A stretch of 64,000 nt of DNA from Scardovia inopinata JCM 12537 (GTDB taxonomy: Bacteria > Actinomycetota > Actinomycetes > Actinomycetales > Bifidobacteriaceae), in contig NZ_AP012334.1 in NCBI RefSeq assembly GCF_001042695.1, forward strand, positions 992,001-1,056,000. Reading direction: 5' to 3'. The stretch's first letter is position 1; each line of letters begins with the position of its first letter. The notes below the pieces were generated by a model. It was not told the origin of the DNA, searched no databases, and saw only the letters and a program-made list of their open reading frames with translations. The position numbers were made by a program, and so were the translations under genes. Below, piece after piece: positions 17,261-26,793 of this stretch.

Positions 17261-19009
17261 TTATGAACTCTGGGGAATCCGCCGAATTTGTGTATAGAGG
17301 GGCAGCCCGTTCCAGTTCAGAGAAAATCCCCGCACTGTCAGTGAGCTGACCCCAAAGGAATTCTTGTAAAAGAGGGGGATTGCCGGCAGTTCTTGGAGAA
17401 GCAGCTCCTCAGAACTGCGGTAGAGGTTGGAAGCAGAGCTGCCCGTTGTTGCTGTGATGGCTTTAGACAGTATTACATTGAATTCCTGGTTATTATAGCC
17501 GCTAATATTAATAGCCGGCGAGTCCAGGGTTTGAGTGGAAAAAACCGGCATGAGAAAGTCCCAAGCAAGGAGAAGGTTTGGCCGCCAGGTATAGGCGGCA
17601 AAACCGTTGACAGTCTGCTTTTTTAGACTCTGAATCATGGCAGTTGTGGTTGTCCAGCCGTGAAGGATTACAGTGACTCCCAAAACCTTGGTCAGCTGCC
17701 TGCTGATGGCTTGATAAAGTTGCGGATTGTCTGCCTGAGCATCGTAGGAAATGGTGATAACATCCTTACTGGACCAAGCCTTGATTTTGTTGGCTTTCTG
17801 CCATAAGTTCCGGGCCTGAACAGAACTGTAGGTCAAAACCTGGCCGCCAGACAGGCTATCAGTGTAAGCCATGACTTTGGGACTGAGGAAATCAGTAGCC
17901 GGAAGCGCCAGATTAGGCATTGCCTGGGAGATCATGGCGGTTCTGCGCAAAGCTCGGGAGATAGCCTGGCGACGCAGGGCTCCTTCATCATCCAGTCCAA
18001 AATGTTTCTGTTTCCTGCCCACAACCAGCATGGTCACTTGAGAACCAGAAGCATTGGTATTCTTTACCAGGGGGTCAGACATAAAGCTGGTATAAGCCTG
18101 GGAAGGAACAGTTTCCAAAAGATCCAGCTTGCCTTCCTGAACATCCTGATAGGCTTTGATGCTGCTGGTGTAGAAGATAAAAATAATCCCATCATTCTTC
18201 GCCTTCCTCACATCCTTGTAATTGAGGTGAGTAACCAGGGTGATGGAAGAAGCTGTTCGCTCCCAGAATTGGTAGGGACCGTTGCCAACAGGATGTTTGG
18301 CGAAGGCTTGCGGATTGGAATAGAAAGAGTCGGGAAGAGGGTAAAAAGCTCGGTGACTGAGCAGGGAGATAAAGTTCAGACACGGTTTACTCAATTCAAT
18401 CACGAATGTCTGATCATCAAGAATAGTCAGGCCAGAAAGTTGTTTCGTTTCAGAAACACCTTTTTTTCGTAGATCAGCATAGCCTTGTATAAGGGACAGA
18501 TAGCCGGCATTGGGCTGTTTATTGGCAATGTTGGCTTCATAGCTCCAAGCCCGGGTAAAGGAGCTGGACGTGACTTCAGTCCCGTTGCTGAAGCCTAGGT
18601 CAGACTTCAGGGTTACCGTGAATGCGGTGTAATCCTCGTTGGGTTCAATGTCTTTGGCTGCGTCATAAGTCCATTTTCCGGTGCCGTCGGTTGTGACCAG
18701 TCCGGAGAAAATCAGATCCACAATCCGGGTGCTCGAACTATCCTCTGCCTGGCCGGGAGTAAGGGGGTCAGTAGGTTTGGTGTCATAAGCTCGAATCATG
18801 TTTGTCACTTCCTGATTACTTCTTTCAGAAGAAGAGGATGAGGAAGGGGATGAGGAAGACGGAGATGAAGGCTGTCCCTCTTTTTCGGCGACAGATGAAC
18901 CAAAGCCGCAGGCGGTCAGGGCCAGACAGCAGGCCAAGGCAGAAACCGCAGCAGTCAGGGCCCGGCCTGCCCTGCCCAGCCGTATTTTTTCAAACCTATG
19001 CGTCCGCAT
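17261..19009 (-). CDS. peptide ABC transporter substrate-binding lipoprotein (orphan, SBP_bac_5 family)
   Basis: This 582-residue protein has a long signal peptide ending in the lipobox ALTAC (Cys34), then a Ser-rich linker (SSPSSSSPSSSSSSERS). The mature domain is an OppA/DppA-type fold: NMIRAYDTKPTDPLTPG, SDLGFSNGTEVTSSSFTRAW and FAKHPVGNGPYQFWER. It is clearly a paralogue of the binding protein at 23657-25303, sharing the same motif order. It has no permease or ATPase next to it, so it probably delivers a different peptide class to the dipeptide permease encoded 3 kb away. It is followed downstream by the DUF3710 operon and preceded by xerC, 55 bp away on the same strand. Confidence 0.88.
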   Translation of the reverse strand: MRTHRFEKIRLGRAGRALTAAVSALACCLALTACGFGSSVAEKEGQPSSPSSSSPSSSSSSERSNQEVTNMIRAYDTKPTDPLTPGQAEDSSSTRIVDLIFSGLVTTDGTGKWTYDAAKDIEPNEDYTAFTVTLKSDLGFSNGTEVTSSSFTRAWSYEANIANKQPNAGYLSLIQGYADLRKKGVSETKQLSGLTILDDQTFVIELSKPCLNFISLLSHRAFYPLPDSFYSNPQAFAKHPVGNGPYQFWERTASSITLVTHLNYKDVRKAKNDGIIFIFYTSSIKAYQDVQEGKLDLLETVPSQAYTSFMSDPLVKNTNASGSQVTMLVVGRKQKHFGLDDEGALRRQAISRALRRTAMISQAMPNLALPATDFLSPKVMAYTDSLSGGQVLTYSSVQARNLWQKANKIKAWSSKDVITISYDAQADNPQLYQAISRQLTKVLGVTVILHGWTTTTAMIQSLKKQTVNGFAAYTWRPNLLLAWDFLMPVFSTQTLDSPAINISGYNNQEFNVILSKAITATTGSSASNLYRSSEELLLQELPAIPLFYKNSFGVSSLTVRGFSLNWNGLPLYTQIRRIPQSS

Positions 19010-19064
19010 ATACTTTACCTACCTGTAATCCTGACTCATACCTGCACAGACTCCTGCTATTCTA

Positions 19065-20033
19065 CTATGCACGGGGAAAGGCCTGCTGATATTTCCGGGT
19101 CAGCTGTTCCATGGATACATGAGTATACCTTTGTGTGGTTGCCAGGGAAGAATGTCCCAGCATTTCCTGCACCTCCCGCAGATCAGCTCCACCGTCAAGC
19201 AGGTGGGTAGCAGCTGAATGCCGCAAAGAATGGGGACTGATATCGGGAACGCCTGCTTCAGCTGCAAGTCTGTGCACCACTTGCCTGACCTGACGCTGAT
19301 TGATTCTTCCTCCCCTGCTTCCTACAAACACTGCCTCAGAATCCTGCCGGTCCTCATTTTTCTTACTGCCAGCACTACTCCCGTCGGCACTGTTTTTCCT
19401 GACCAGGGAAGGCCTTCCTCGATTCAACCATTCCTGCAGAGCATGGGAAGCAGGTGCACCAAAGGGGACAACTCTCTGTTTGTTTCCCTTACCTGTTACC
19501 TTTACTGTTCTGCTGGAAAAATCTATATCACCGGTGTTTAATCCGACCAGCTCGGCCACTCGTATGCCTGTAGCGTACAGAAGTTCAACTATGGCATCAT
19601 TGCGCAGGTCGATGGCTGTCCGCCCGGATTGCTCTTTCCGATCAGTCTGGTACACTTCTTCTGCTTTATCCATCAAGGCAGAGGCCTGTTTTTTAGTTAG
19701 AACAGAAGGCAGAGTCTGAGGAAGCCGAGGGGTCCCCAGATCGGCAGCTGGGTCCGAATGACTAAGCCCATGGACATAGGTGTAGGCAAAAAACCCACGA
19801 ACAGCAACAATCTTCCTGGCAAGCGAAGATTTTGCCAGCCGACGGGATTCATACGCCATCCACATACGAAGAAGATCCGTATTCACTTTTTCTATGGAAT
19901 CTACCCCACGCAGGCTCAAAAAATGGAGGCATTGATCTACATCACCCCTATAGGCTGTCCTTGTATGCTGGCTCAAACCCTGATTTTCGGCTAGAAAGTC
20001 CTCATATGCTTTCAGCTTTTCCTCATACCACAT
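19065..20033 (-). CDS. xerC: tyrosine recombinase XerC
   Basis: This 322-residue protein has an N-terminal SAM-like core-binding domain (residues 1-95) and a catalytic domain with Arg158 (ATGIRVAELV), Lys182 (GKGNKQR), His268 and Arg271 (SPHSLRHSAATHLL), His294 (MLGHSSLATT) and the nucleophile Tyr303 (TQRYTH). With XerD it resolves chromosome dimers at dif. The region around 205-235 carries a Ser/Lys/Asp-rich insert (KNSADGSSAGSKKNEDRQD) longer than in most XerC proteins. It is called XerC rather than a phage integrase because of its length and the pairing with the XerD-like gene at 42807. No prophage genes are adjacent. Confidence 0.9.
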   Translation of the reverse strand: MWYEEKLKAYEDFLAENQGLSQHTRTAYRGDVDQCLHFLSLRGVDSIEKVNTDLLRMWMAYESRRLAKSSLARKIVAVRGFFAYTYVHGLSHSDPAADLGTPRLPQTLPSVLTKKQASALMDKAEEVYQTDRKEQSGRTAIDLRNDAIVELLYATGIRVAELVGLNTGDIDFSSRTVKVTGKGNKQRVVPFGAPASHALQEWLNRGRPSLVRKNSADGSSAGSKKNEDRQDSEAVFVGSRGGRINQRQVRQVVHRLAAEAGVPDISPHSLRHSAATHLLDGGADLREVQEMLGHSSLATTQRYTHVSMEQLTRKYQQAFPRA

Positions 20034-20100
20034 ACTCTTACTCTAGCTCAAACTCATCAAAGCTCAAACTCAGACGTCAATGCAGACAACCAATCAAATC

Positions 20101-21846
20101 TCAGTGAGAGTCTGACTGTATAAGGGAGCGTCCGGGAATGGCATCTAACAGATCCTGTGTGTATCGGGTTTGAGGGTGAGAAAAGATATCCTCAGTTGCT
20201 CCTTTTTCCTGGACTCGTCCTGCCTGCATGACTATTAGCTCATCAGCTATCTGCCTGACCACAGCCAAATCGTGTGTAATAAAAATATAGGCGAGACCCC
20301 TCTCTTCCTGCACATCTGCCAGCAAATGGAGGATCTGATCCTGAACCAGCACATCCAGAGCCGAAACAGCCTCATCAGCTACCACTACAGTAGGGTCCAG
20401 AGCAAAAGCCCGGGCTATAACCACCCGCTGTCTCTGTCCCCCTGACAGCTCATGAGGATATTTATTCATTGTTTCCTGGGGAAGAGCCACCAGGTCCAGA
20501 AGCTGAGTAATTCTCTGGTGTCGTTGCCGTCGATTTCCATAATGATGAATCCGGAGAGGCTCTTCCAAAACCCTGTAAATAGAATACATCGGATCCAAGG
20601 AAGCAAAAGGATTCTGAAAAACCGGCTGAACCTGGCGGCGAAAATCCAGCAGCTGAGCGCGGGTCAGCTTGTCTGTCGGCTGCCCCATAAAGAGGACCTG
20701 ACCTGATGTCGGCTTGGTTAAATGCAGTATCATTCGGGCCAGGGTTGATTTTCCTGATCCGGACTCTCCCACTATGGCAATCGTCCGACCTGGATACAGA
20801 TCAAAGGAAACAGAGTCCACAGCCTGAAAACTGCCGGCAGACCCGGGCAGGGGGAATTTTTTGCTCAGTCCTCTGACCTGCAAGAGGGGGATGTCCCGTT
20901 CGTTTGGCGGCCTCTGTGGCTTCCCGGATCTTATTCGCTGGGAAGAAAGAGAAGGAGCCGCATGTATCAGTTTTTGCGTATAAGGATGCTGAGGATGATG
21001 CACAACGTCAGGACCAGGGCCAAATTCAACGATCTCTCCCTGGTGCATAACGGCAATTTGATCTGCCCTTTGGGCTGCCAGGCCCAGATCATGGGTGATG
21101 AAAAGAACAGAAGTTCCTAAAGATCTGGTCAGGGACTGCAAATTATCGAGAATTTTCTTTTGAACAGTAACATCGAGAGCAGAAGTGGGCTCGTCAGCAA
21201 TCAGCAGAGCCGGTCTCTGAGCCAGAGCCATTGCAATGAGAACCCGCTGTCGCATTCCGCCTGAAAATTGATGGGGATATTGGCCTGCCCTCTCTGCTGC
21301 ATCCTTCAGACCGGCTTCCTGAAGTAAGGCAATTACCCTGTCGTCGGTTTCTTTTGCTGCTTCGACTCTTTTTCGTGGGTCAAGTCTATCCAGCAAGGTC
21401 TGCCTCCCACTGGCGTTTAGCTTCACGGCATTAGCCCGCAGAGCTTCAGCAACCTGAGTTTTCACCGTCCAGACCGGATTGAGGTTAGTCATAGGATCCT
21501 GAGGAACCAGCCCAATAGACTGTCCCCTGATTTTTTCAAAATCTTTATTGCTGTAGCCGCTTATTTCTTTTCCTTGAAAACTGATGGAGCCAGAAGTTAT
21601 ATGGCCGCTGTCAGGTAAAAGACCTAAAACAGACATTGCCGTCGTTGATTTTCCTGAACCTGATTCCCCCACCAGGGCGACCCATTGACCTGGCCTGACG
21701 GTCAGGGAGACCTTTTTCACTGCGGTAAATGACTGGGGATGTCTGCTTCTGGATTGGGAAAATTCCACGGTCAGGTCGGATATTCTCAGCAGAGGGTCAG
21801 AAGCAGAAGCGGCATTCGCTCTTAGTTTCGTCTTACTCATATGCAC
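20101..21846 (-). CDS. dipeptide/oligopeptide ABC transporter, fused double ATPase (DppD-DppF type)
   Basis: This 581-residue protein contains two ABC modules. The first has Walker A GESGSGKST at 60-68, signature FSGGMRQRV and Walker [13 protein letters not shown]. The second has a Walker A of the same type at about 370, signature LSGGQRQRVVIARA and VVADEAVSALDVLVQDQ, in which Ala replaces the usual Pro of the D-E-P. Each module is followed by the short oligopeptide-transporter extension (HPYTQKL, and TRYTQDLLDAIPG). It energises import through the two permeases encoded just upstream; the stop/start junction to the permease gene is adjacent with no gap. It is the last gene of the operon binding protein-permease-permease-ATPase. 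Confidence 0.93.
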   Translation of the reverse strand: MHMSKTKLRANAASASDPLLRISDLTVEFSQSRSRHPQSFTAVKKVSLTVRPGQWVALVGESGSGKSTTAMSVLGLLPDSGHITSGSISFQGKEISGYSNKDFEKIRGQSIGLVPQDPMTNLNPVWTVKTQVAEALRANAVKLNASGRQTLLDRLDPRKRVEAAKETDDRVIALLQEAGLKDAAERAGQYPHQFSGGMRQRVLIAMALAQRPALLIADEPTSALDVTVQKKILDNLQSLTRSLGTSVLFITHDLGLAAQRADQIAVMHQGEIVEFGPGPDVVHHPQHPYTQKLIHAAPSLSSQRIRSGKPQRPPNERDIPLLQVRGLSKKFPLPGSAGSFQAVDSVSFDLYPGRTIAIVGESGSGKSTLARMILHLTKPTSGQVLFMGQPTDKLTRAQLLDFRRQVQPVFQNPFASLDPMYSIYRVLEEPLRIHHYGNRRQRHQRITQLLDLVALPQETMNKYPHELSGGQRQRVVIARAFALDPTVVVADEAVSALDVLVQDQILHLLADVQEERGLAYIFITHDLAVVRQIADELIVMQAGRVQEKGATEDIFSHPQTRYTQDLLDAIPGRSLIQSDSH

Positions 21847-22701
21847 CTATTTCTGATGGGGATCGAGAGCATCTCTGACAGCATCCCCCATCATGATAAA
21901 AGCCAGAACAGTTAGGGCCAGGGCGGCGGATGGATAGAAGAGAACTGAAGCAGAAGTGGTCCTCAGCAGATCTTTTCCGCTGGAAATATCAGCTCCCCAG
22001 CTGATACTGCTGGAGGGCAGTCCCAGCCCCAGAAAACTGAGGGTCGCCTCCAAAACGATGTAGGTACCCAATGACGTTGTGGCAGTAACTATAATCGGGG
22101 CCAGAGAATTGGGAATAATATGATGAGTCAGGTTTCTTACGGCAGATGAGCCCAAAGCTGCGGAAGCCATATTATATTCCTGATTTTTGGTTTCTATAAC
22201 TGCTCCTCTGGCTATCCGTGCTTCTGATACCCAGCCGAAGAGGGACATGACCAAAATAATCTTCCACGCGGCGCCCTGGTTTTTAAACATTTGCAGTATT
22301 ACTATGGCTCCCAGGAGGAGGGGAAGGGCAAAGAAAATATCGGTAATTCTCGACAGAAGAGAATCAACCCATCCTCCAAAAAAGCCTGCAATCGTGCCGA
22401 TAATTCCTCCAATCAGGGCAGTCACCAGGCTTGTCATAAGCCCAATAAAAACAGAAGTCCGGGTCCCATATATGACTCGCGCGTATATATCACACCCTTG
22501 CATGTCAAAACCGAAGGGATGCCCTGGCCTGGCAGGATCCAAGGAGTTATCCAGAGTGCAGTAGAAAGGATCGGTCCTGGTAAAAAGTTTGGGAAAAAGG
22601 GCTGCCAGGGCAATAAGAACGATCAGGCAGGAAGCAATAATAAAAAGAGGATTTCTTCTGAGGCTTCGCCAAGCATCAGCCAGAAAATGCGACGATTTCA
22701 T
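21847..22701 (-). CDS. peptide ABC transporter permease (DppC/OppC type)
   Basis: This 284-residue membrane protein has an N-terminal helix (NPLFIIASCLIVLIALAALF), the OppC-type segment DPARPGHPFGFDMQGCDIYA, and the binding-protein-dependent transport signature with EAA motif AALGSSAVRNLTHHIIPNSL. About six helices are predicted. The DPARPGHPFG loop and the start are typical of DppC. It forms the membrane channel with the permease encoded 6 bp upstream. Confidence 0.93.
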   Translation of the reverse strand: MKSSHFLADAWRSLRRNPLFIIASCLIVLIALAALFPKLFTRTDPFYCTLDNSLDPARPGHPFGFDMQGCDIYARVIYGTRTSVFIGLMTSLVTALIGGIIGTIAGFFGGWVDSLLSRITDIFFALPLLLGAIVILQMFKNQGAAWKIILVMSLFGWVSEARIARGAVIETKNQEYNMASAALGSSAVRNLTHHIIPNSLAPIIVTATTSLGTYIVLEATLSFLGLGLPSSSISWGADISSGKDLLRTTSASVLFYPSAALALTVLAFIMMGDAVRDALDPHQK

Positions 22702-22707
22702 TCCCGA

Positions 22708-23646
22708 TCAGTCTCCTTTCATAGCAGAGCGAATTCTGGGATCCAAAGCTGCATACAAGAGGTCAACTGCAAGATTACAGACAATGAAAATGAGGACTAA
22801 AAGAGTAACCACAGAAACAACCAGGGTGGTTTTTCCCCGAACAATCCCATCGTACAGGGTATAGCCAATTCCATGAATATTAAAAATTTCTTCTGTCACC
22901 AGGGCTCCTGCCATCAGAGCTCCCAGATCGCTGCCCAAAAAAGTTATCACTGGAATCAAGGAATTTCTCACAATATGACGAAGGACAACCTGACGGCTGG
23001 ATAAACCTTTTGCCATAGCTGTCCGTACATAATCCGCTCTTTTGTTGTATGCTACCTGTGTCCTGGTCAAACGGATAACGTAAGCCATCGATTCAGTCCC
23101 CACCACCATGGCGGGCATGAGCAAATCCAGAAAGCCAGTGTCAGATCCGGTCGTGACCGGCAGAATCCTCCACTTAACTCCAAGGAAATATTGAAAAAGA
23201 TAGGCGGTTACAAAAGTTGGCACAGAAATGAGCAGTAAAGATATGACCAGGATGACCGAATCGTACCACCGTCCCTTATTCAATCCTGAAATGATGCCAA
23301 AAACAACGCCGAAAAGGGCTTCAAAAATGAAAGCCATCACAGCCAGTTTTGCCGTGACCGGAAAGGCCTGAGAAATCACAGAACTAACCGATTCTCCCGA
23401 GAAGGTATTGCCAAAGTGAAAGGTAAGAGCATTCTTCAGGAAAAGGAAGTACTGGACCAGGAAGGGTTTGTCAAGATTATATTCCGCCCGGATTTGCGAT
23501 ACCACAGCCATGTTGACGGTTTTACCGCCGAACATAGCTACTATAGGATCTCCCGGCAGGGCAAAAACAAGAGAGTAAATAAGCAGGGTCGCTCCCACAA
23601 TGACAGGGATCATCTGAAGCAGCCGGCGCAGAAAGTACTTCCTCAT
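22708..23646 (-). CDS. peptide ABC transporter permease (DppB/OppB type)
   Basis: This 312-residue protein begins MRKYFLRRLLQMIPVIVGAT, the conserved DppB/OppB start, and has the GDPIVAMFGG element of the first periplasmic loop. Its EAA loop reads MAKGLSSRQVVLRHIVRNSL. Six helices are predicted. It pairs with the DppC-type permease. It lies 10 bp downstream of the binding-protein gene, in the same operon. Confidence 0.93.
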   Translation of the reverse strand: MRKYFLRRLLQMIPVIVGATLLIYSLVFALPGDPIVAMFGGKTVNMAVVSQIRAEYNLDKPFLVQYFLFLKNALTFHFGNTFSGESVSSVISQAFPVTAKLAVMAFIFEALFGVVFGIISGLNKGRWYDSVILVISLLLISVPTFVTAYLFQYFLGVKWRILPVTTGSDTGFLDLLMPAMVVGTESMAYVIRLTRTQVAYNKRADYVRTAMAKGLSSRQVVLRHIVRNSLIPVITFLGSDLGALMAGALVTEEIFNIHGIGYTLYDGIVRGKTTLVVSVVTLLVLIFIVCNLAVDLLYAALDPRIRSAMKGD

Positions 23647-23656
23647 ACGATCTGCC

Positions 23657-25303
23657 TCACTTAGTTAGCTGATAATAAGGAGGAATGGCGTCCCACTCTA
23701 TAACGAATCCGCCTATTCCAGCCGTGCAGACCCCATAATTATTCACATAATAGAGAGGAACGACCGGCAGCTGATGCAGCAGAATTTTTTCCGCCTGTTG
23801 GTAGAACTCAATGGATTTACTGGTTGTTTTCGCCAAGGCAGCCTGATCAATCAGGCGGTCGAAGTGAGGGTTCTGGTAATCGGAATAATTAGATCCATTC
23901 CCGTGAGCAGCTGAAGTCGAATATAAAGGCTTCAAATAATTCTCAGCAGCTGGATAATCAGGAATCCAGCCAGCCTTGTAAATCGTCTTCAAGGTCCGTT
24001 TATCAATCTGGTCGCTGAATTGGCTGGATGTAGCAATAGGATCTGTTTGCACCGATACTGACAGAACGTTCTTTAGCTGATTTGCCAGGGCATCAAAGAC
24101 TTCCTTGTTTCCGCTGTCGCTGTTATAGGAAAGGATGATAGTATCGCTGGGAGACCAGGGACTGATGGCATTAGCCTGTGCCCAGAGCTTTCTGGCTTTG
24201 ACCGGATTGTAGGATAGGATCTTATCCCTGTCTATGGAAGAGGAATGTCCGGGGATTCCAGGAGCAATAAAGTCAGTTGCTGCGGTTGCTGCACCAGCCA
24301 GGATCTTCGTAGTTAGTTTTTCCCGGTTAATTGCCAGGGAAACAGCCTTCCGGCGCAGGATGCCCTCTGTTGTAGCGCCAAAGTGCTTGAGTCCTGCAGC
24401 AAAACGGAGGCCGAAAGTCGTAGCCCCGGCTTTATTGTATGCCTTGATGGTGGTGTCAGTCTGAAAAGTTCTCAAGGCTGATACCGGAACAGTATCCATG
24501 ACATCCAGATTTCCTGCTTCCACATCGGAATAGGCTGAACTGGGATCAGTGTAGATCTTAAAGGTAATACCGCCATTTTTGACTGTAAAATTACCTTTAT
24601 AATATGGATTTTTTATAATTTCTATTTGTTTATTATGGGTCCATGATTTAAATTTATAAGGACCATTACCGACGGGATGTTCCCCGAATTCCCTGGGGTT
24701 GGCAAAAAAAGATTGAGGCAGGAGCGAAAAAGCTGTATACCCCACCATGACAGGAAAAGCCTGGGAAGGTTGGGTTAAATCTACCGTAAACGTGGTCTTG
24801 TCGACCACCTTCAGACCCGACAGCTGGGCGTGGGCTGAAATCCCTTTTTTCTGAAGATCACCATAACCTTTAATGATGGAAAAGAAGCTGGAAGTCAACT
24901 GGCCGTTGGCAGAATTGGCCGTATAACTCCAGGACCGGGTAAAAGAAGACGCTGTCACCGGGGTTCCATCACTGAATTTCCAACCCTTTTTCAGCTTGAT
25001 CGTATAACGCCTATTGTTTTTTTCTGTTCGGATGCTCTGTGCCACTTCATTGTGGGCTTTTCCCTGTGGATCAAAGGAGACCAATCTGGAATAGAGCATA
25101 GTCAGTACCCTGTATCCCCCGTTTTCATTGGTTGTTCCTGGTGTCAGCCTGGTTTGAGGTTCAGTTGTATAAGCAGTAATAATGGAATTGGCAGAAGAAA
25201 TTCCTGGCTGCTGCCCTCCTCCTGATGCTGAGCAGGCTGACACACCAGCAGCAAGGGCTGGCATAGCCATGAGCGAAATCACGATTTTATAAGGACGCTT
25301 CAT
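23657..25303 (-). CDS. peptide ABC transporter substrate-binding lipoprotein
   Basis: This 548-residue protein has a signal peptide with a lipobox at VSACS (Cys24) and a family 5 solute-binding fold: SIITAYTTEPQTRLTPGTTN, KLKKGWKFSDGTPVTASSFT and FGEHPVGNGPYKF. It is the first gene of the dipeptide operon, the usual position for the most strongly expressed subunit. The ATG at 25303 has an AAGGAG ribosome-binding site. A -10 TATAAT on the minus strand lies inside a perfect palindrome upstream (25342-25358), suggesting repressor control. Confidence 0.92.
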   Translation of the reverse strand: MKRPYKIVISLMAMPALAAGVSACSASGGGQQPGISSANSIITAYTTEPQTRLTPGTTNENGGYRVLTMLYSRLVSFDPQGKAHNEVAQSIRTEKNNRRYTIKLKKGWKFSDGTPVTASSFTRSWSYTANSANGQLTSSFFSIIKGYGDLQKKGISAHAQLSGLKVVDKTTFTVDLTQPSQAFPVMVGYTAFSLLPQSFFANPREFGEHPVGNGPYKFKSWTHNKQIEIIKNPYYKGNFTVKNGGITFKIYTDPSSAYSDVEAGNLDVMDTVPVSALRTFQTDTTIKAYNKAGATTFGLRFAAGLKHFGATTEGILRRKAVSLAINREKLTTKILAGAATAATDFIAPGIPGHSSSIDRDKILSYNPVKARKLWAQANAISPWSPSDTIILSYNSDSGNKEVFDALANQLKNVLSVSVQTDPIATSSQFSDQIDKRTLKTIYKAGWIPDYPAAENYLKPLYSTSAAHGNGSNYSDYQNPHFDRLIDQAALAKTTSKSIEFYQQAEKILLHQLPVVPLYYVNNYGVCTAGIGGFVIEWDAIPPYYQLTK

Positions 25304-25341
25304 CCTATCTCCTTAGAATGAATTGTAATAATTCTTTAATT

Positions 25342-25358
25342 TTCGCATTATATGCGAA
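25342..25358 (-). promoter_or_regulatory. palindromic operator over the -10 box of the dipeptide operon
   Basis: TTCGCAT-TAT-ATGCGAA is a perfect 7-bp inverted repeat with a 3-bp centre, 39 bp before the binding-protein start. The minus-strand TATAAT (25347-25352) lies within it. A regulator bound here would block RNA polymerase. Confidence 0.55.
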
Positions 25359-25441
25359 TTAAAATATATTTATACACTCCCCTCTCGATTTTATGGAGTC
25401 AGAGAACAATCTCTGGTTTATCTCTGGTTTAGACTGGACCT

Positions 25442-25732
25442 ATGATTTCTTCCATGCAGCTACCATCCCAGATTCCACCAGGCATCCGCTTAGTTGTCCG
25501 TGTGCGGGATGGGAAAGATGAATACAGCGGTCACCAACTCTACAGAGATTATCTGGGGCATGTTCAATCCTGGGACGGCAAAATCCTAATCCTCCTGCGG
25601 GATGCAGCTGCTCATGGAAAACGCCCGGAAGAAGAAGTCAGCATTAACGCAGCAGATATCGTTCGCCTGAAGCCTATTCCTGAAAGACGGCCCACCCATA
25701 AGCTGAAAACAGGTGACGAAGATTACAGGTGA
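25442..25732 (+). CDS. small conserved protein with an Rv0428c-like SH3 fold (possibly DUF6725)
   Basis: This 96-residue protein reads IPPGIRLVVRVRDGKDEYSG, then DYLGHVQSWDGKILILLRDA and ADIVRLKPIPERR. The pattern (permission of a rule or modification, a VSWD-like turn, final AxxIVRLKPVP) resembles the SH3-like domain found at the N-terminus of actinobacterial Rv0428c-type acetyltransferases, here as a stand-alone protein. The function is unknown. The ribosome-binding site is not obvious. It is divergent from the dipeptide operon, and its 3' end overlaps the convergent tyrA gene by 10 bp. Confidence 0.65.
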   Translation: MISSMQLPSQIPPGIRLVVRVRDGKDEYSGHQLYRDYLGHVQSWDGKILILLRDAAAHGKRPEEEVSINAADIVRLKPIPERRPTHKLKTGDEDYR

Positions 25733-26793
25733 GGATACTGTTTTATTTCCATCTGACTGGGGCTGAGAATGCTCACTACTGACTGAGCATTCCGGGAAAC
25801 GGACCCTAGCTGATTCTTCCAGTCAGACTGGTCAATAGTTAAAGTCCTGTGTTCCGGTTCGGTACGTTGGCCGAACTGGTTCATGAGCCGCCTTTGTTCC
25901 CACTGTGACTGACGGTAAGGATTTCCAAAAGCAAAGAACTGATCCAAGTAGCGGTTGTCCTTCTGATCCAAAGCTCGGGACAAGTCTCTGAGGGAATCTG
26001 CCATGGTTTTGAGCAAAGAGGAAACTTCCTGGGGATTTTCCTCAATCATAGCCTTGGTTCGCTCAGGACTTGTCAGAGCCACCCGGGTCATGTCTCTCCA
26101 TGATCCTGCAGACAGCGAGTAGGCAACATTGGCGACAGGAGATTCTACCATCCGATTAATCAAAGCAGTGGATACAGCATGAGGCATATGCGAAATCAAG
26201 GCTGCTGCCTGATCATGGATGGCAGCATCCACAGTAATAAATTCATTGGAAGCATAAGCAGTAATCATCTGTCCGACCTGCAAAAAACGCCTATAATCGG
26301 TGGAATCTGCGACCGTAATGGCCCAGAGGGCATTATCCATCAGATCACTGCTGGATGCATAAAAACCCTCCTGCTCATTCCCTGCCATGGGATGGGCTCC
26401 CACATAGGAATCAGCCAGACCGGCTTTTTCCACAGAGTGCAGCACCTGCTGCTTAACACTGCCTACATCGGTCAGTGTGGTTTGAGGGTTCATCTCTTTC
26501 TTTATCCGAGGCAAAAGATCATCAATTGCCTTCAGGGGGGTGGCAATGACCAGCAGATCAGGATCAGCCCTGACCATATCTTCCAAAGAAGGCATACAGC
26601 GAATTCCGGAACTAACCGCCTGCGGGTAAAAATCCTGAGACAGATCCCAGCCATAGACGGTCATTCCCCGGCAAGCCAGACGCTGGGCAAGAGAACCGCC
26701 AATCAGGCCCAGACCGGCAACAGCGACAGAAGTCAGCTGAGGAAGCTGCTCTGAGCAGGAATCCCCGCCCTCTATTGTCTTATCCCCGGTCAT
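25723..26793 (-). CDS. tyrA: prephenate dehydrogenase
   Basis: This 356-residue protein has an N-terminal Rossmann motif SVAVAGLGLIGGSLAQRLA (about 26-44), DVGSVKQQVLHSVEKAG and VGAHPMAGNEQEGF, all hallmarks of TyrA. The helical dimerisation domain contains AALISHMPHAVSTALIN. It oxidatively decarboxylates prephenate to 4-hydroxyphenylpyruvate for tyrosine synthesis. There is no chorismate mutase domain. An ACT domain is not evident in the short C-terminal tail (after about 300), so feedback control may be absent. Its start overlaps the upstream membrane-protein gene by 14 bp. Confidence 0.92.
   Translation of the reverse strand: MTGDKTIEGGDSCSEQLPQLTSVAVAGLGLIGGSLAQRLACRGMTVYGWDLSQDFYPQAVSSGIRCMPSLEDMVRADPDLLVIATPLKAIDDLLPRIKKEMNPQTTLTDVGSVKQQVLHSVEKAGLADSYVGAHPMAGNEQEGFYASSSDLMDNALWAITVADSTDYRRFLQVGQMITAYASNEFITVDAAIHDQAAALISHMPHAVSTALINRMVESPVANVAYSLSAGSWRDMTRVALTSPERTKAMIEENPQEVSSLLKTMADSLRDLSRALDQKDNRYLDQFFAFGNPYRQSQWEQRRLMNQFGQRTEPEHRTLTIDQSDWKNQLGSVSRNAQSVVSILSPSQMEIKQYPHL

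Noticed and set aside
19065-20033. Phage integrase
   Set aside because: Length, residues and lack of prophage genes or attachment repeats fit XerC.
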